NCBI RefSeq assembly: GCF_900747795.2
Contig: NC_041401.2
Coordinates: 70,237,688 to 70,301,687, forward strand
Direction of reading: 5' to 3'
Source of the DNA: Erpetoichthys calabaricus
Taxonomy: Eukaryota > Chordata > Cladistia > Polypteriformes > Polypteridae
DNA length: 64,000 nucleotides
Under the pieces are notes generated by a model. The model worked only from the letters and a program-made list of their open reading frames with translations. It was not told the origin of the DNA and did not search any database. Numbering within the stretch: position 1 is the first letter of the stretch; every line of letters begins with the position of its first letter. Of this stretch, positions 50,101 through 58,567 are shown piece after piece. Made by a program: the position numbers and the translations under genes.

Positions 50101-51492
50101 GCATGTTTATCTGTGAGGGGAATGCATGAACAGACTTCATGAAATGTTTGAAATAGTTTTGACCCAAATGTCAGTGCCCCTTCAAGAGCCCTCATCATTT
50201 ACCAAATCTTTAAACCAATCCAAATGCCCTTTTCCTTTTAGTGTATAATTTATATTCTTTTTTTAATCTCATAAATAGGCAGAAGTGTGCATCCTTTATT
50301 CTCTCTGTGCCAGAAACTTTTTAACTGGTTATGAATCCAGATACGTTCATTCATACAGGTGAACCCAGGACATGCTAGTGAAGCATGTGTGCCTACTGCA
50401 ACCCATCTGTTAAAATTCTATCATAGTAACAGAATCCAATCCTTATTTTCACCTCAACATGTCTCTTTCTCCAAAGATAAGGCACAATTATTCCTTAACA
50501 AAAAGTGGCATAATTAGGTATTCCACCTTTTTTTCACAGTAAGAAAATCGCAAACATATTAATCAACGATAACCATTAATACTCTAAATATTAGCACAAT
50601 ACGTCTTATCACTCATGCAGCTTTTCTAAATCATCGACCTTTTAGTCATTTATACTTATTTTCATTAGTCTTCTGACTCTTGCAGTTATATTGACAGACA
50701 TTTCCTGTTGTAGCAGTTCTAGCCTATTTTATTGCTTAATTTCTGCATTTTTCTTTATATCAGCACTCTTTTGATGAGAAGTTCAACTCTTAAGTAAGTT
50801 GGACTGCACTTTTATAAAAATCTGTTTCCTTCTGAAGAATGTTTAGTTATAAGACTCTGTCAGTGTTCAACAGTTTTCTTCACAAGTAGGAGAATAGCAT
50901 TCCCAGGTTCTATGTTTCATTTTCTGCTAAAATAATTTTTTCTTCCCAGTCAAAGTTTTATCATAATATATTTTCACCAAATTATCAAGGCTAAGGCAAT
51001 GTGCTGTAATCCTATGGGTTGTTGATTCAATATCCATCTCTGAACCACCATGTGACACAGCTGAACTGTCACAAATTATACAATTATTAATCATTAGAGA
51101 ATTCAAACTGGATTTGCTTGTTATCATAATGGATGATGGATGCTGAAGTTGGCAGCTAAAAAAAATGTTTGCATATATGCAAAGAGGTAGGGTGATTTAT
51201 GTTGTAATTTTGATGAGGATAAACGTTGAGTTGCCCTTAAAAGTACTTCATTACAGAAAAGATGTTCATGGAAGTCCTGGTCTTTATGACACTGTCTTCA
51301 GACCATGTCGTATGCCTATGCATTTGTCTTGTTCAGTCTATTTTATTCATCTTTCCTAGGTTTGGTATCCTGTTTCGGAGAAACAGTGGAAAACCAGCCT
51401 CTCCACCACAGCCATCTGCAGGATCTTGGGAAATAATCACTCCTGAAGAGGCAACGAATTCTCAAAAGACAGAATCCGAATCTTCCAAATGA
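28145..51492 (+). CDS. rilp: Rab-interacting lysosomal protein, whole coding gene (8 exons, 439 aa)
   Basis: Coding exons: 28145-28501, 39335-39458, 39889-40010, 43882-44085, 48841-49010, 49102-49224, 49308-49394, 51360-51492 (1320 nt). In known vertebrates RILP is an effector of GTP-bound Rab7 on late endosomes and lysosomes and recruits dynein-dynactin. Seen here: an RH1 domain (about residues 10-80, including GLVPKTVKVLELLE), a proline run at 85-90, coiled coil over about 125-265 (VDKQRDEIRAQ, NSDLRHK), and an RH2 domain about 285-345 (DLKDPNRPCFT, ERNELKANLFLVQEEL). A basic stretch (KRQRKKIKAKMLG, 347-358) and the acidic/serine tail with SRIQNLFGILFRR follow. The KQRKKIKAKMLG and IQ-F-G blocks distinguish RILP from RILPL1/2. 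Human RILP is about 400 residues. The next gene downstream, scarf1, matches mammalian gene order. All splice sites are GT-AG except intron 2 (GC-AG). Confidence 0.93.
28502..31380 (+). other. rilp intron 1, proximal part; old LINE scrap at about 29050-29620
   Basis: No host exon seen. At 29150-29300 the + strand weakly reads as a LINE RT C-terminus (LHWPPI..., SDPLCLSRTLGPSNPMLL), followed by a 3' UTR-like 'gtgctatagaaataaatttg' at 29582. It is far too eroded to classify beyond L2/CR1-like. Confidence 0.4.
31397..31574 (-). mobile_element. 178-bp SINE-like RTE derivative with 16-bp TSD
   Basis: On the - strand: about 125 nt of the RTE 5' end (cagccacaggggatgcacaa ... ccaaatcaatatgcggac) fused to the last about 50 nt of the RTE ORF and tail (atgatccgctgtgg ... 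ccgaaagaagaag). It is the same family as 6973-7529 but with a much larger internal deletion. The direct repeat acattgcctaaatcaa (31381-31396 and 31575-31590) is perfect, so the tiny form itself was retroposed. It sits in rilp intron 1, antisense to the gene. Confidence 0.88.
32259..34034 (-). mobile_element. Tc1/mariner transposon, nearly full length, carrying a SINE
   Basis: Terminal repeats start cagtcatatgaaaaagttt (32259) and mirror aaactttttcatatgactg (34034), each next to TA (32257-32258, 34035-34036). The transposase is on the - strand. The N-terminal frame 33696-33064 has the likely start at MGSSKQLSKDLKTKIVQY (33660), paired HTH (KLSQKFKQSASTVRNGI), the GRPRK hook and the first catalytic Asp in LWTDETKIELFG. 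A frameshift near 33070 loses the GGG motif. The frame 32966-32679 has the second Asp (FQQDNDPKHS) and Glu (SPDLNIIENLW). A V-SINE-like copy interrupts the left part at about 32385-32566. It lies in rilp intron 1. Confidence 0.92.
32385..32566 (-). repeat. V-SINE-like SINE inserted in the mariner element
   Basis: Poly(T) at the left (poly(A) tail on the - strand), 'acaatttcttgtattagga', and the core 'aaggttaagggtcttgctca'. The tRNA head is missing. It is closely similar to 40121-40374. It lies inside 32259-34034, so it is younger than that transposon. Confidence 0.8.
34037..36240 (+). other. rilp intron 1, middle part; (TA)n at 35065-35130
   Basis: No exon or intact element seen. Contains a long TA microsatellite (35065-35130) and a T-run at 35270-35291. 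Confidence 0.45.
36249..36560 (+). repeat. Old copy of the GGAT-tailed SINE family
   Basis: acaacatggtgctgtagtgg ... ttagaactgctaccttgcag at 36255-36300 and 'tttacatattctccctgta' at 36343 follow the order of the 15568 SINE but with heavy divergence. No clear TSD. Confidence 0.6.
37173..38753 (+). mobile_element. Tc1-type transposon, full length ends, broken transposase
   Basis: Starts cagttgtccttgaaagtttg (37173) after TA and ends mirrored at 38753 before TA. A transposase runs on the +: MARRKEISEDLRKRVVDAHQ (37540), HTH (ISKEFGLHQSTVRQIV), frameshift near 37690, SGRPTKITPSARR, and the first Asp in LWTDETKMELFG. KHGGGSIMVWACFAASG is intact, then comes a stop at 38187. The area that should hold the second Asp (near 38240-38260) has a small deletion and reads out of frame. 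The final SQSPDLNPIEMLWKDL carries the catalytic Glu. Inactive. It is inserted in rilp intron 1, sense orientation. Confidence 0.92.
38756..39210 (+). mobile_element. End fragment of a second Tc1/mariner family, abutting the first
   Basis: Begins gttgggtccataaatatttg, a terminal sequence recalled from a widespread fish Tc1/mariner family, and runs on through 'tcagctttaattcagtgggt' without reaching a transposase. The right limit is not clear. It shares the TA/target junction with the element ending at 38753. Confidence 0.55.
39335..39458 (+). CDS. rilp: rilp coding exon 2 (residues 120-160 and first base of 161)
   Basis: Acceptor tgtacag| at 39334. Reads DLELKEQKWRRKAEDLQIQL, then LREENQQLLNQ and SLSKE: start of the central coiled coil. 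The frame and family alignment continue through SLSKE, past the only GT in the exon (cag|gtttcc at 39434). The donor that keeps the frame is AAG|GCAAAG at 39459, a GC donor, phase 1. Confidence 0.85.
39889..40010 (+). CDS. rilp: rilp coding exon 3 (residues 161-201)
   Basis: Acceptor ttttag| at 39888. The first two bases complete codon 161 (GAC). It then reads STLQKEREIMLKLKGIVD and KQRDEIRAQGQEIA; KQRDE(I/L)RA is conserved in RILP and RILPL1. Donor GCA|GTAAGT at 40011, phase 0. Coiled coil. Confidence 0.93.
40121..40374 (-). repeat. Nearly complete V-SINE-like tRNA-derived SINE
   Basis: - strand: gggtggagtggtggctctga (A box), B-box ggttcgaatcccc, the core 'gggcccttgagcaaggccct', then 'gctctgaccccaaggggtat' and a poly(A) tail (poly(T) at 40123-40150). 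It lies in rilp intron 3. Possible short TSD 'atgttt' at both ends. Confidence 0.82.
40480..43330 (+). mobile_element. CR1/jockey-like LINE, endonuclease + RT, eroded; in rilp intron 3
   Basis: Same family as 2203-3303, here with its 5' half. Endonuclease blocks: VRSLVNKTDELSVLI (40660), CFTEVWLGVETPDSAVVLDG, STLTNFYQFVDYKTREERTM then DLLYASVKEA (41010-41090). RT blocks: LWKTSHVVPVLKKTHSSD and FRPVAVTSYIMKTFERLVL (41990-42110), HLDPLQFAYQ, 'DFSSAF'-like at 42255, FSDDLAIIGCLNNGVESEY (catalytic F-DD at 42490), and KLNKLARKA near 42905. At least six frame breaks. It has the same orientation as rilp. It tails off in 'gatt' repeats near 43240-43330. Confidence 0.85.
43331..43881 (+). other. rilp intron 3, distal part
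   Basis: AT-rich, with imperfect 'atctagttatctagatgg' palindromic words at 43390-43480. No gene. Confidence 0.45.
43882..44085 (+). CDS. rilp: rilp coding exon 4 (residues 202-269)
   Basis: Acceptor tcttcag| at 43881. Reads LQEQLDRFMKMNSDLRHKQS through ADLEERQKEIARLRKRLEEE, a strong heptad-rich coiled coil. It is the family's LQEQL..L...N..LRHK segment. Donor GAG|GTAGGC at 44086, phase 0. The downstream intron (4.75 kb) holds the Helitron/Tc1 mosaic. Confidence 0.95.
44086..44920 (+). other. rilp intron 4, proximal part
   Basis: No element or gene recognised. Confidence 0.45.
44921..45393 (-). mobile_element. Helitron 3' end with helicase C-terminus
   Basis: The 3' terminus CTAG is at 44924-44921 on the - strand, preceded by ggcgagcgaagtgagcag and a gggggcagagccc hairpin, like 17130-17178. 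The frame 45389-45189 reads MRINKSQGQTFEKVGLF, FTHRQLYVALSRCKSKH: the end of a PIF1-type Helitron helicase (SF1 motifs V/VI). It is cut at about 45393 where Tc1 sequence begins. Confidence 0.85.
45394..45934 (-). mobile_element. Tc1-type transposon fragment (terminal repeat and transposase N-terminus)
   Basis: The outer end at 45934 (- strand: cagtgcatctggaaagtatt, next to TA 45935-45936) is a known-type Tc1 terminus. On the - strand from about 45533: MKSKEMSIDL, a stop, DRIVSRHKSGEGYRKISAAL and KVPMSTVASII, the first HTH. Everything after that is missing at the Helitron junction (45393). Confidence 0.8.
45952..47752 (-). mobile_element. Helitron relic with Rep-region remnant
   Basis: A second 3' end (ctaggggg..., then 'cttagttcgccaactccc', 45952) on the - strand. 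The frame 46259-46077 reads HLLVTLQKKLLTTDDVDCFV and AEIPNRETYPELWYKVIKHM (then HG), the segment linking Rep to helicase in Helitrons. 46280-47400 is the T-rich, eroded 5' part. The probable 5' end is TCTCTATTATAAAAAAAAAT at 47752. It contains the 67-bp tandem duplication. Confidence 0.7.
47508..47641 (+). repeat. Two-copy 67-bp tandem duplication
   Basis: 47508-47574 and 47575-47641 are identical as far as I can read (acggtcttgggtcaatctat ... gctccgtggcc). It lies in the 5' region of the Helitron. The 164-codon frame across it is a by-product. Confidence 0.9.
47753..48840 (+). other. rilp intron 4, distal part
   Basis: A possible SINE scrap at 47995-48035 (catgcaagttataataatta, 'gactttaaattggcc'). 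It ends in a good polypyrimidine tract and ttaaag acceptor at 48840. Confidence 0.45.
48841..49010 (+). CDS. rilp: rilp coding exon 5 (residues 270-326, RH2 domain)
   Basis: Reads PRNGKNEIDLTDKMVIDLKD, PNRPCFTKQEVKQILIERNE and LKANLFLVQEELSYYQ. The DPNRP.FT..E...L.ERNELK.. pattern is the RH2 signature, the Rab7 or Rab-binding coiled coil in family structures. Donor AGAG|GTCTGT at 49011, phase 2. Confidence 0.96.
49102..49224 (+). CDS. rilp: rilp coding exon 6 (residues 326-367)
   Basis: Acceptor tctttta g| at 49101. Reads EILNDERYPGFLMEAFRSAI, then KRQRKKIKAKMLGIPEEQC. This block is present in RILP and absent from RILPL1/RILPL2, so it decides the orthology. Donor GCAG|GTATGA, phase 2. The upstream intron is only 91 bp. 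Confidence 0.95.
49308..49394 (+). CDS. rilp: rilp coding exon 7 (residues 367-396)
   Basis: Acceptor ttgcctag| at 49307. Reads DDEQRETIFTDSGLDCTDSG, then SSESRIQNL: acidic, serine-rich, aligned with the 'SSEDE...ESKIQSFFG' tail of human RILP. Donor CCT|GTAAGT, phase 2. The upstream intron is 83 bp. Confidence 0.92.
49395..51359 (+). other. rilp intron 7
   Basis: About 2 kb, AT-rich. No repeat family or exon recognised. Confidence 0.5.
51360..51492 (+). CDS. rilp: rilp last coding exon (residues 396-439, stop)
   Basis: Acceptor tttcctag| at 51359. Reads FGILFRRNSGKPASPPQPSA, then SWEIITPEEATNSQ and ...ESSK, TGA 51490-51492. The FG..FRR block follows the IQNL of exon 7 as in other RILPs. The proline/serine tail is poorly conserved in the family. 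Confidence 0.92.
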
Positions 51493-52290
51493 ACCTATCC
51501 ATTCGACACTTAGCAATTTGGACTAAAACAGTGATTTTATTTCTATTTATGCAGGACGTTTGCACTGACATGCTCCTTCAGTTATGTACAATACTGTATA
51601 TACAATCTTTTTGTAAAGAGAAAAATATCAATATCAATGGCAGAAAATTTGTTTACTAAAGCATCAGGGAAGTTGGTTTATAATTAAGCACATATTAAGG
51701 GAAAATGAAGCGCTTTCACAAAGATATTCCATGTCCTTGTATGTTTAAAGCGGTTAAAATTGTGTGTATGTAAACCTGTTTAAGATTATTTTTTTAATCT
51801 AGAGGAAGCAATCAGAAATTTAATTAAGAATGAAGGCAATTGTTTGGATTTTACAAAGTATATCTTTACCACCATGCGCAATAATAATGCTGTGTGATTT
51901 TTTTTATAATATAAATATTCCCAAGCTGTTAGGTATGTTGCAGAGCAGCTATACTGTCTGTTTGAACTGACAAGCTGTAACGAAACATTTTTGATATTTT
52001 CTCCACTCTCTCCCTTGAGCTGTTTTATGCAAGAAAAAAGAAATCAATCGAGTCGAGTCTCGTTTATCATGGAGAGCTTTATAGTATATAAGGCAGCTAA
52101 TGTTGTTGCCTCTTTGACTCTAAAAAAGTAATTGTTTAACCCTATTTATTTTAAATTTTACATTTGAGTGCTTACAGTATATATAGACCAGTACTTTAAT
52201 AATGTTTGTAAATTATGCATTTTTTGTCTAATAATTACAAAATTATTTAAATATATGAAATAAAGATTTGTTTGTAATATCTTTTCATAG
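51493..52290 (+). terminator. rilp: rilp 3' UTR with poly(A) signal
   Basis: An AATAAA at 52259-52264 is followed by a T/G-rich stretch (tttgtttgtaatatctttt), a plausible cleavage site near 52285. It gives a 3' UTR of about 0.8 kb. No intervening AATAAA is better placed. Confidence 0.7.
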
Positions 52291-52976
52291 AGGTCAGTTT
52301 TCTTTGACATGAGTTGTAAACATTTTTAAAGTGAGTGCAAACATATTCTCAAATCCCCTTTTCCAAACAATTTGATCAAGTTACAGTATAGAAATTTTAA
52401 TTACAGAAGCATTGATAGTAAAAAAGGGAAACACACTCTAAAGGATTTAAAATCTGTCTGTAATAGGGATTCAAAATTGGATTTTTGTAGCTTTAGTTTT
52501 ATTAAACAAGACACATAATATTAATTTGAGTGTTTTATTTAGATAAAATATAGCTTATAAGTGAATAAACTGTATGACCAAGACGATAACTATATTATAG
52601 AGCTCATAAGGAAAAACTAGCATTGCTTTGAACTGTGTGTATTTAAAAAGGAGTTTAATAAAAGGCTTGGAGTAAGTAAATGCAACAAAGAACAAGAAGT
52701 GCTGAAAAGCGCAATGATTACACCATCCTGTACGGGGAGGTGGAGCAGACACAAAAGCTGAACTGTGAATGAAGACAAGTGTTTGATGGGCTAACAAGAA
52801 AGGTAAACGTTTTAGAAGATATTGTGGGCCATGTTTGAGACCTCTTTAGAAAAGGGGTCTTTTAGATCTGCTCTTCTTTTGAACAATTGCCTAAACAAAT
52901 TGATGGGCATTAACCATGCCTTTTAACAGTTTTAAATTCTGGGATATGCAAATGAGGCCAACATTCTGGGTAGGAT
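52291..52976. other. No gene recognised
   Basis: Intergenic, AT-rich. The - strand frame 52797-52555 has no domain. Confidence 0.5.
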
Positions 52977-53482
52977 ATTCATATTACTAACCGAGAATGG
53001 TAAACCGGATGGCATGGACGCAGGAACACGGCGATGGGACCATGAGATGTACTGCGCAGGCGCGTACAACGCGCATTTCATAAACCGCACGCAAAGCTGT
53101 ATCCACCGCGCACAAAGGAGTCACGGCCCAAAAACGAAAGAGCTCAACTGACGTGAATGAGAAATGAAGCAACAACGCGCCCATGGCTAACGACTACCGA
53201 CAGCCACACAAAAAACAGGACTCTGCTCTGCAGCCCAGATTCAAACGGAAGAGGCTACGGAGGCCCCACGGGTCCATAAAGTATGGAAGGCGCAGGCGTC
53301 AACGCCATATTGTGAGTGGCACTACTGCGGAGTGAAGGCACAGGCGTCACCGCCATATTGTGAGTGGCACTACTGCGGAGTGAAGTTAGGAATGATGTGC
53401 TACTTGGGTCGACTAATGTATTTCAGGATACCCAACGCCGGGGGTAGGCGAGCGAAGCAAGCAGGGGCCAGAGCCCCCTTGT
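52977..53482 (+). mobile_element. Non-autonomous Helitron, about 505 bp
   Basis: Same ends as 16758-17178: 5' 'ttcatattactaaccgagaa', 3' 'taggcgagcgaagcaagcag', the damaged hairpin gggccagagccccc, then CTTG where CTAG is expected. The piece 'aaggcgcaggcgtc...ccatattgtgagtggcacta' (53285-53385) holds two about 50-bp tandem copies not seen in the other element. Confidence 0.72.
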
Positions 53483-54789
53483 GAAAATCTAAAAGGAAGT
53501 GACCTGGGAAGTCCCAGCAGGAGTGTGGCTTTGAAGCAGCCCTTGGTCTTTGCTAAGGTAGTCTGAAGTGTAGCCCTTTCGGGGAAGTGACCTGGGACAG
53601 CGACAGGCCCTTGGCCCCCATTGTGTTTGAAACATGAGGGATGAGTGAATGGAACATTGGTAAGTATTGCAGGTGGCCATGTAAATCAAGGCTAATAATT
53701 TGGGCATTTCTAGTGTTAACTTGTTGACCAATATAAAAAATCAGGAGAGATTAAAGTACCCTTTGTTAACACTTTTACACAACAAAACGATCACAGCTGA
53801 AATCAAAGAAACTACACTAGAGAATACACTTTTAAAACTGACAAATCTAAAGCCATCTCTAGTGCAGTGAAGGCCAACTGCGCTGTCTTATCCTGTGCTT
53901 CACATAACACAAAAAAGTGACATAAAAGACATAGGAAGCAAAAACACAAAGACTGCAGGTCCAATTAGATGACTTGAGGACACACTTGTTTATAAAATGG
54001 ACTATGGGTTGGGATGTCTATCATATCACACTTGTGATGAACAGATGACAATCTAGAGGTGTGGAATTGAATGATGTGAAAACCAAATGGACAAATGGGG
54101 CTACTGATTTTTAATCTGGTTATCTGTTTTAAACAGTAATAATGTATACAAATAATGTAATTTAAACAGCATTATTGTATACAAAGACAGTATAATTTAA
54201 AGAGTAATGATAAATGTAAACAAATATGATACAGCAGTTTAAACTTACTCAGTAGGAGTCAGCACGGTAGTCCACTGTGGCAACACTACTAAAGCAGAGG
54301 AATTCGGGGAGCATTGTTAAAGCATATCTACAGCCGATCATTGCAGGGCACATTTATACACGCAGACTTGAACAAAATAAAAAGAGCAATTAGCCAAATC
54401 TGAAAGTCATCCAGTTGCGGAAGAAGGCAGTCTTGAGAACTCTCACTACCGACCTCTATTATAGTTTGCCAAAAGGGATACACAGACCAAGTAGCGTAAG
54501 ATTCCATTTTGCAGTGGCACAACTGTTTTTATTCCTAGCCTTGACACATAATGGATATTTCTGTCATCAAAGCCTATAAGATAGCAGGTAAAATGGATAT
54601 TCACTAAACATTCCCAACTTGAGGGAATCAGAGATTTTTATAGAAGTAGAAATTAAACAGGGAAGGTGGCAGAGCCTTACACTATGAATCATAGATCTGC
54701 ATTCTGTTGAAACTTTATTTGTGATAGATTTAGAACCTTTCTGAGTAGTTTTGTTTTACTTTAACAGTGAGTTGTTGTGTTATATGATA
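53483..54789. other. No gene recognised
   Basis: Intergenic. Small frames at 53731-53489 and 54522-54328 (- strand) lack support. Confidence 0.5.
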
Positions 54790-55385
54790 GTTATACTTGG
54801 ATACTAACCCTCACCTATTCTGTTTCTCTTCTTGGTACTCAAATGTGGCACTTGACCCACCTGTCAAGTTGTTTTGCCTACCTAAGGTAAAGTCATCCCT
54901 GATGGAGGATCGCAGGAATCGTGGGAAGGAGGGGTCCTTTCATCGGATTGGCTGGCCCAGCACTGTTTCAGTCATGGAATGGCCAAATGGGGGAGGCAGC
55001 TTGATGGATAAGGTCTCCAGGACTCTAAACATATCCAAATCTTCTTATGTGATATCATCTACTGTTAAATTCTGCTCCGTACTCCTAAAATTTTTATTTT
55101 TATACTGTATTGAGGATTTGTTCTGTTCTGTGTATTGTATTGTATTGACCCCCTTCTTTTGATACCCACTGCACGCCCAACCTACCTGGAAAGGGGTCTC
55201 TCTTTGAACTGCCTTTCCCAAGGTTTCTTCCATTTTTCCCTACAAGGTTTTTTTTTTTTTAGGAGTTTTTCCTTGTCTTCTTAAAGAGTCAAGGCTGGGG
55301 GGCTGTCAAGATGCAGGGCCTGTTAAAGCCCATTGTGGCACTTCCTGTGTGATTTTGGGCTATACAAAAATAAATTGTATTGATC
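54790..55385 (+). repeat. Interspersed repeat ending in ATTGT units, LINE 3' UTR-like
   Basis: Contains 'gaaaggggtctctctttgaa', 'ggtttcttccatttttccct', 'gagtttttccttgtcttctt' and ends 'ctatacaaaaataaattgta'. This is a widespread fish repeat by recollection. The tail suggests a retroelement 3' end. No coding part. Confidence 0.55.
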
Positions 55386-56493
55386 AAAGAAATCACACAC
55401 ATGTGCTAAAATTCTTATGGCAGCACAATAAAATTTGACAGCATCTAAGGTAGTGAATGTTTTCTATTGGCAATTACAGCACCATTACAAAGTACCCATC
55501 TCTTGTCAGTCTTTACATTTTATTGTTAAAAAAAACATTAAATCACAGTGGATTTTATTTGGCTTTTTAACAATCATCAGCAGAAATAAACTTTAATGTC
55601 TAAGTGAAAACAGATCTCTGCAAAATGGTCTAAACTGATCAAAGCATAAAACACAAAATAACGGATCTCATAAGTATTCACCCCTTTAATATGACACACC
55701 TAAATTATCACCAGTGCAACCAGTTGCTTTTGGAAGTCTTATAATTAGTTCAAGTCATGGGGTTTTATTGGATTGCAGAATAAATGCACCTGTATGTGGA
55801 AGGTCCAACCTGTTGTGAGTTAGCATGGTGGCCTAACCTACACAATGAAGTCAACTCTGTAGAAAGCTGATTATAAAGCACATGTCAGGGGATGGACACA
55901 AGACCAGATTCAAGTCACTGAATATCCCTTGGAGTCATAAATCAGTCATAAAGAAATGGAAAGAGTAAGGCAGAGAGTGGTAAATCTGGCTGGAGCAGGC
56001 CACCCACAAAAGCTGAGCAATCGTGCAAGAAGAAGACTAGTGAGGGAGTCTGAAGGAGTTACAAGCTACAAATGAGTGAGACTGAAGACACTGTGTGTAG
56101 AATAGCTGCTATCCACGTGCTTCACCAATCACAGATGTATGGAAGAATAGCAAAGAGAGTCACTGTTAAAAAAAAAAAACACACACATGACATGGGAGTT
56201 TGTCAGAAGGCATATGGGAGACACTAAAGTCAGCAGGAAGAAGGTTCTGACCACAATTGAGGTCTTTGGCTATCAGACTAGTGTCATGCATTGCACATTA
56301 TGAAAACACACCATCCCCACCATGAAGTATGGCAGGGGTAGCGTCATGCTTCTCTGCAGCAGGCTCTGGAAGGCTTGTAAGCATAAAAAGAATGCAGCAA
56401 AATACAAGGAAATCCTTCAGGGAAACCTGGTGCAGTCTTCAAGAAACTGTGAGTTGGGACAACATTCTCCTTCCAGAAAGACAAGCTACACAA

Positions 56494-56640
56494 GTAGTAG
56501 AGTGTTGAACCGTGTTAGCCATAGATTTATACAGGAGAAAGTAGGGTGACATGACACCTTTTATTGGCTAACTAAATAGATTACAAATGCAAGCCTTGCC
56601 TACTTTCTCAAGTAAGCTACTCAAGTGTTAGTCTTCAATA
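56494..56640. repeat. Interspersed repeat of the 5825 family, inserted in the Tc1
   Basis: 'gttgaaccgtgttagccata', then 'cattttattggctaactaaa'-like text at 56552-56575 and 'gattacaaatgcaagcctt'. Tentatively Penelope-like. It lies at the left edge of the DNA that splits the Tc1. Confidence 0.6.
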
Positions 56641-56685
56641 AGAACATCAGTTTGAATGTCAAATACTGTATTTTACTTACACAGA

Positions 56686-57833
56686 TAGGGATGGGAATCG
56701 AAAACCGGTTCTTGTTGAGAACCGGTTCCCACTGTTTCAATTCCATGGAATTGTTTGCCATTTTTGCAAATGATTCCAGTCGCCTCGAATGACGTCACCA
56801 CGTTGCGTAACGTCATATACCCAGCAGGAAACATGGCGCCTAAGTGGCACAAATACTCAAAAGTTTGGTTATACTTTACGAGAAAGGATGACAACAGGGC
56901 AACTTGCAATACTTGCAAAGTAGATATTTCATCAAAGGGAGGAAACACTACGAATATGCAAAAGCATTTGCTCACGCGATAACCTTAAATGAATGTCGTG
57001 TTTTTGATCCGCTCCGGACTAGTGAATCTCAACCCAGCAGCAGCGGTAACGTTTGCACGTCCTCTCCCGTTAATACGGCAGGTAACTAATCAACTAACAT
57101 TGCATATTATGTTAGCGCGATTTGCCTTATTGCAAAACCTGCTATTACTGTGCATTGCATTTAGATGACCATGACGAGAGAGACAGACAGAGTCTGGCTG
57201 GCTTAGATGCTGGCAGTTCTCGCTGCAGTCTACCGGTAGCTTCTCCTTTCACAGAGGCGGGGAAAAGTAAAAATTCCTTCCTGAAAAAGCAGATATGCTT
57301 ATATTTCTGCAAAAGAATTGTTAATTCTCCATAGTTGATGGTTGCAGAATTGCACAGTGCACAGTTCCATTGGACTTGAGTTGATTGTATTTGTTGCTGG
57401 CTGATGTAGTTTTATTTTTGAGTGCTCAGCTCATATATACTTTTAAAAAGGAGAGTGTAAATGTTACTGGACATTCTTGTGTAATTGCCACAGAATAATT
57501 TATGTTATACTTTGTTGTTGCTACAGAAGAATATTTATTTTATTATTATTTTACATTTTCAAATTTTTTTCTAGGGACCCCGTGGCACCCCATCGAGGAG
57601 CCGTAGGCTGTGGATCTCTTAAGATCTCACTGTTGGGTTTGTAAGGTCATGCTACTCCTAAATTTCTGTCTTGTTCAAAGATAAGATATAAAACAAAGTT
57701 CTAAGCTAATCGACCTGTGTGTTCTCCTTTTTTAAAAATAAGAATCGATAGGAGAATCGATAAAGAATCGAATTGTTAAACAGAATCGAAAATGGAATCG
57801 GAATCGTGAAAATCTTATCAATTCCCATCCCTA
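56686..57833 (+). mobile_element. hAT-type transposon, 1148 bp, with BED zinc-finger start and 8-bp TSD
   Basis: Terminal inverted repeats tagggatgggaatcga / tcaattcccatcccta, flanked by the 8-bp duplication tacacaga (56678-56685 and 57834-57841), the hAT hallmark. 56833-56982 reads MAPKWHKYSKVWLYFTRKDD, ATCNTCKVDISSKGG, then MQKHLLTR and a stop: a BED finger missing its last ligand. A later piece, DDHDERDRQSLAGLDAGSS (57160-57216), may be a second exon. The RNase-H core and dimerisation domain are absent, so it is non-autonomous. Confidence 0.9.
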
Positions 57834-58567
57834 TACACAGATGCAAAACACACTAATTGAAAGAAAACTACAATACCTTCTTCACAAACTACAACATTTG
57901 CATATTCCAACTAGGAAGTTATGTTGTCTTAAAGGGGACAACAGCAATCATTTAGTCTGAATATGTTTATAACATAATAATTAATTCAACACAGGAATGG
58001 CTTCAACAGAACAATGTTAAAGTCCTGGAGTGGCCGATTCAGAGACCAGATCTCAATTCAACTGAGAGTCTGTGGCTGGACTTGACCAAGGTTTTCCATT
58101 CATGATGTCCGTGAGAGATCCTAAGTGGTCTTGCAAAGAAGAATGGGGAAGAAGTGCAGTGCTCAGGTGTGCCAAGCTGCCAGAGACCTGTGCAGTCAGA
58201 GTAAAGACTGTCATGGCTGACACAGGTGCATCTACTAAATACTGATATGAAGGGGTGAATGCTTATGTGGTCAGTAGCTTTGTGTTTTATAATTAATCCG
58301 AACACTTTGTACAAGATCAGTTTTTATTTTCACATTAAAGGGTCATTTTCTGTTGATCAGTGCCAAAAAAAAGCCAAAATGAAATCCACTGTCATTCAAT
58401 ATTGTTTAACATTAAAATGTAAAAACCTTCCAAAGGGGTGCATACTTTTTCTAGGCCCTGCATATTCCAAGATCTTACAACCACTTTTTCTTAACTATGA
58501 ACTTAAATAGTGTGTTCTGCTTTTCTTAATATAACATGACAGAGCAGTTTACAATGATGTGCAACAT

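Larger units (their letters stand above)
55476..58465 (+). mobile_element. Tc1-type transposon split by a 1.5-kb nested insertion
   Basis: Left end near 55476 (tacagcaccattacaaagta), right end near 58465 (aggggtgcatactttttcta). Transposase traces on the +: KSVIKKWKE-like at 55940, PHHEVWQG..HASLQQALEG at 56305-56370, then SFQKDKLH at 56475. The reading breaks at 'aagctacaca' (56484-56493) and resumes at 'aacacaggaatggcttcaac' (57986) with NRTMLKSWSGRFRDQISIQL (out of frame), then the altered S-E-S-LW that replaces DLNPIE. Inactive, many shifts. Confidence 0.8.
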
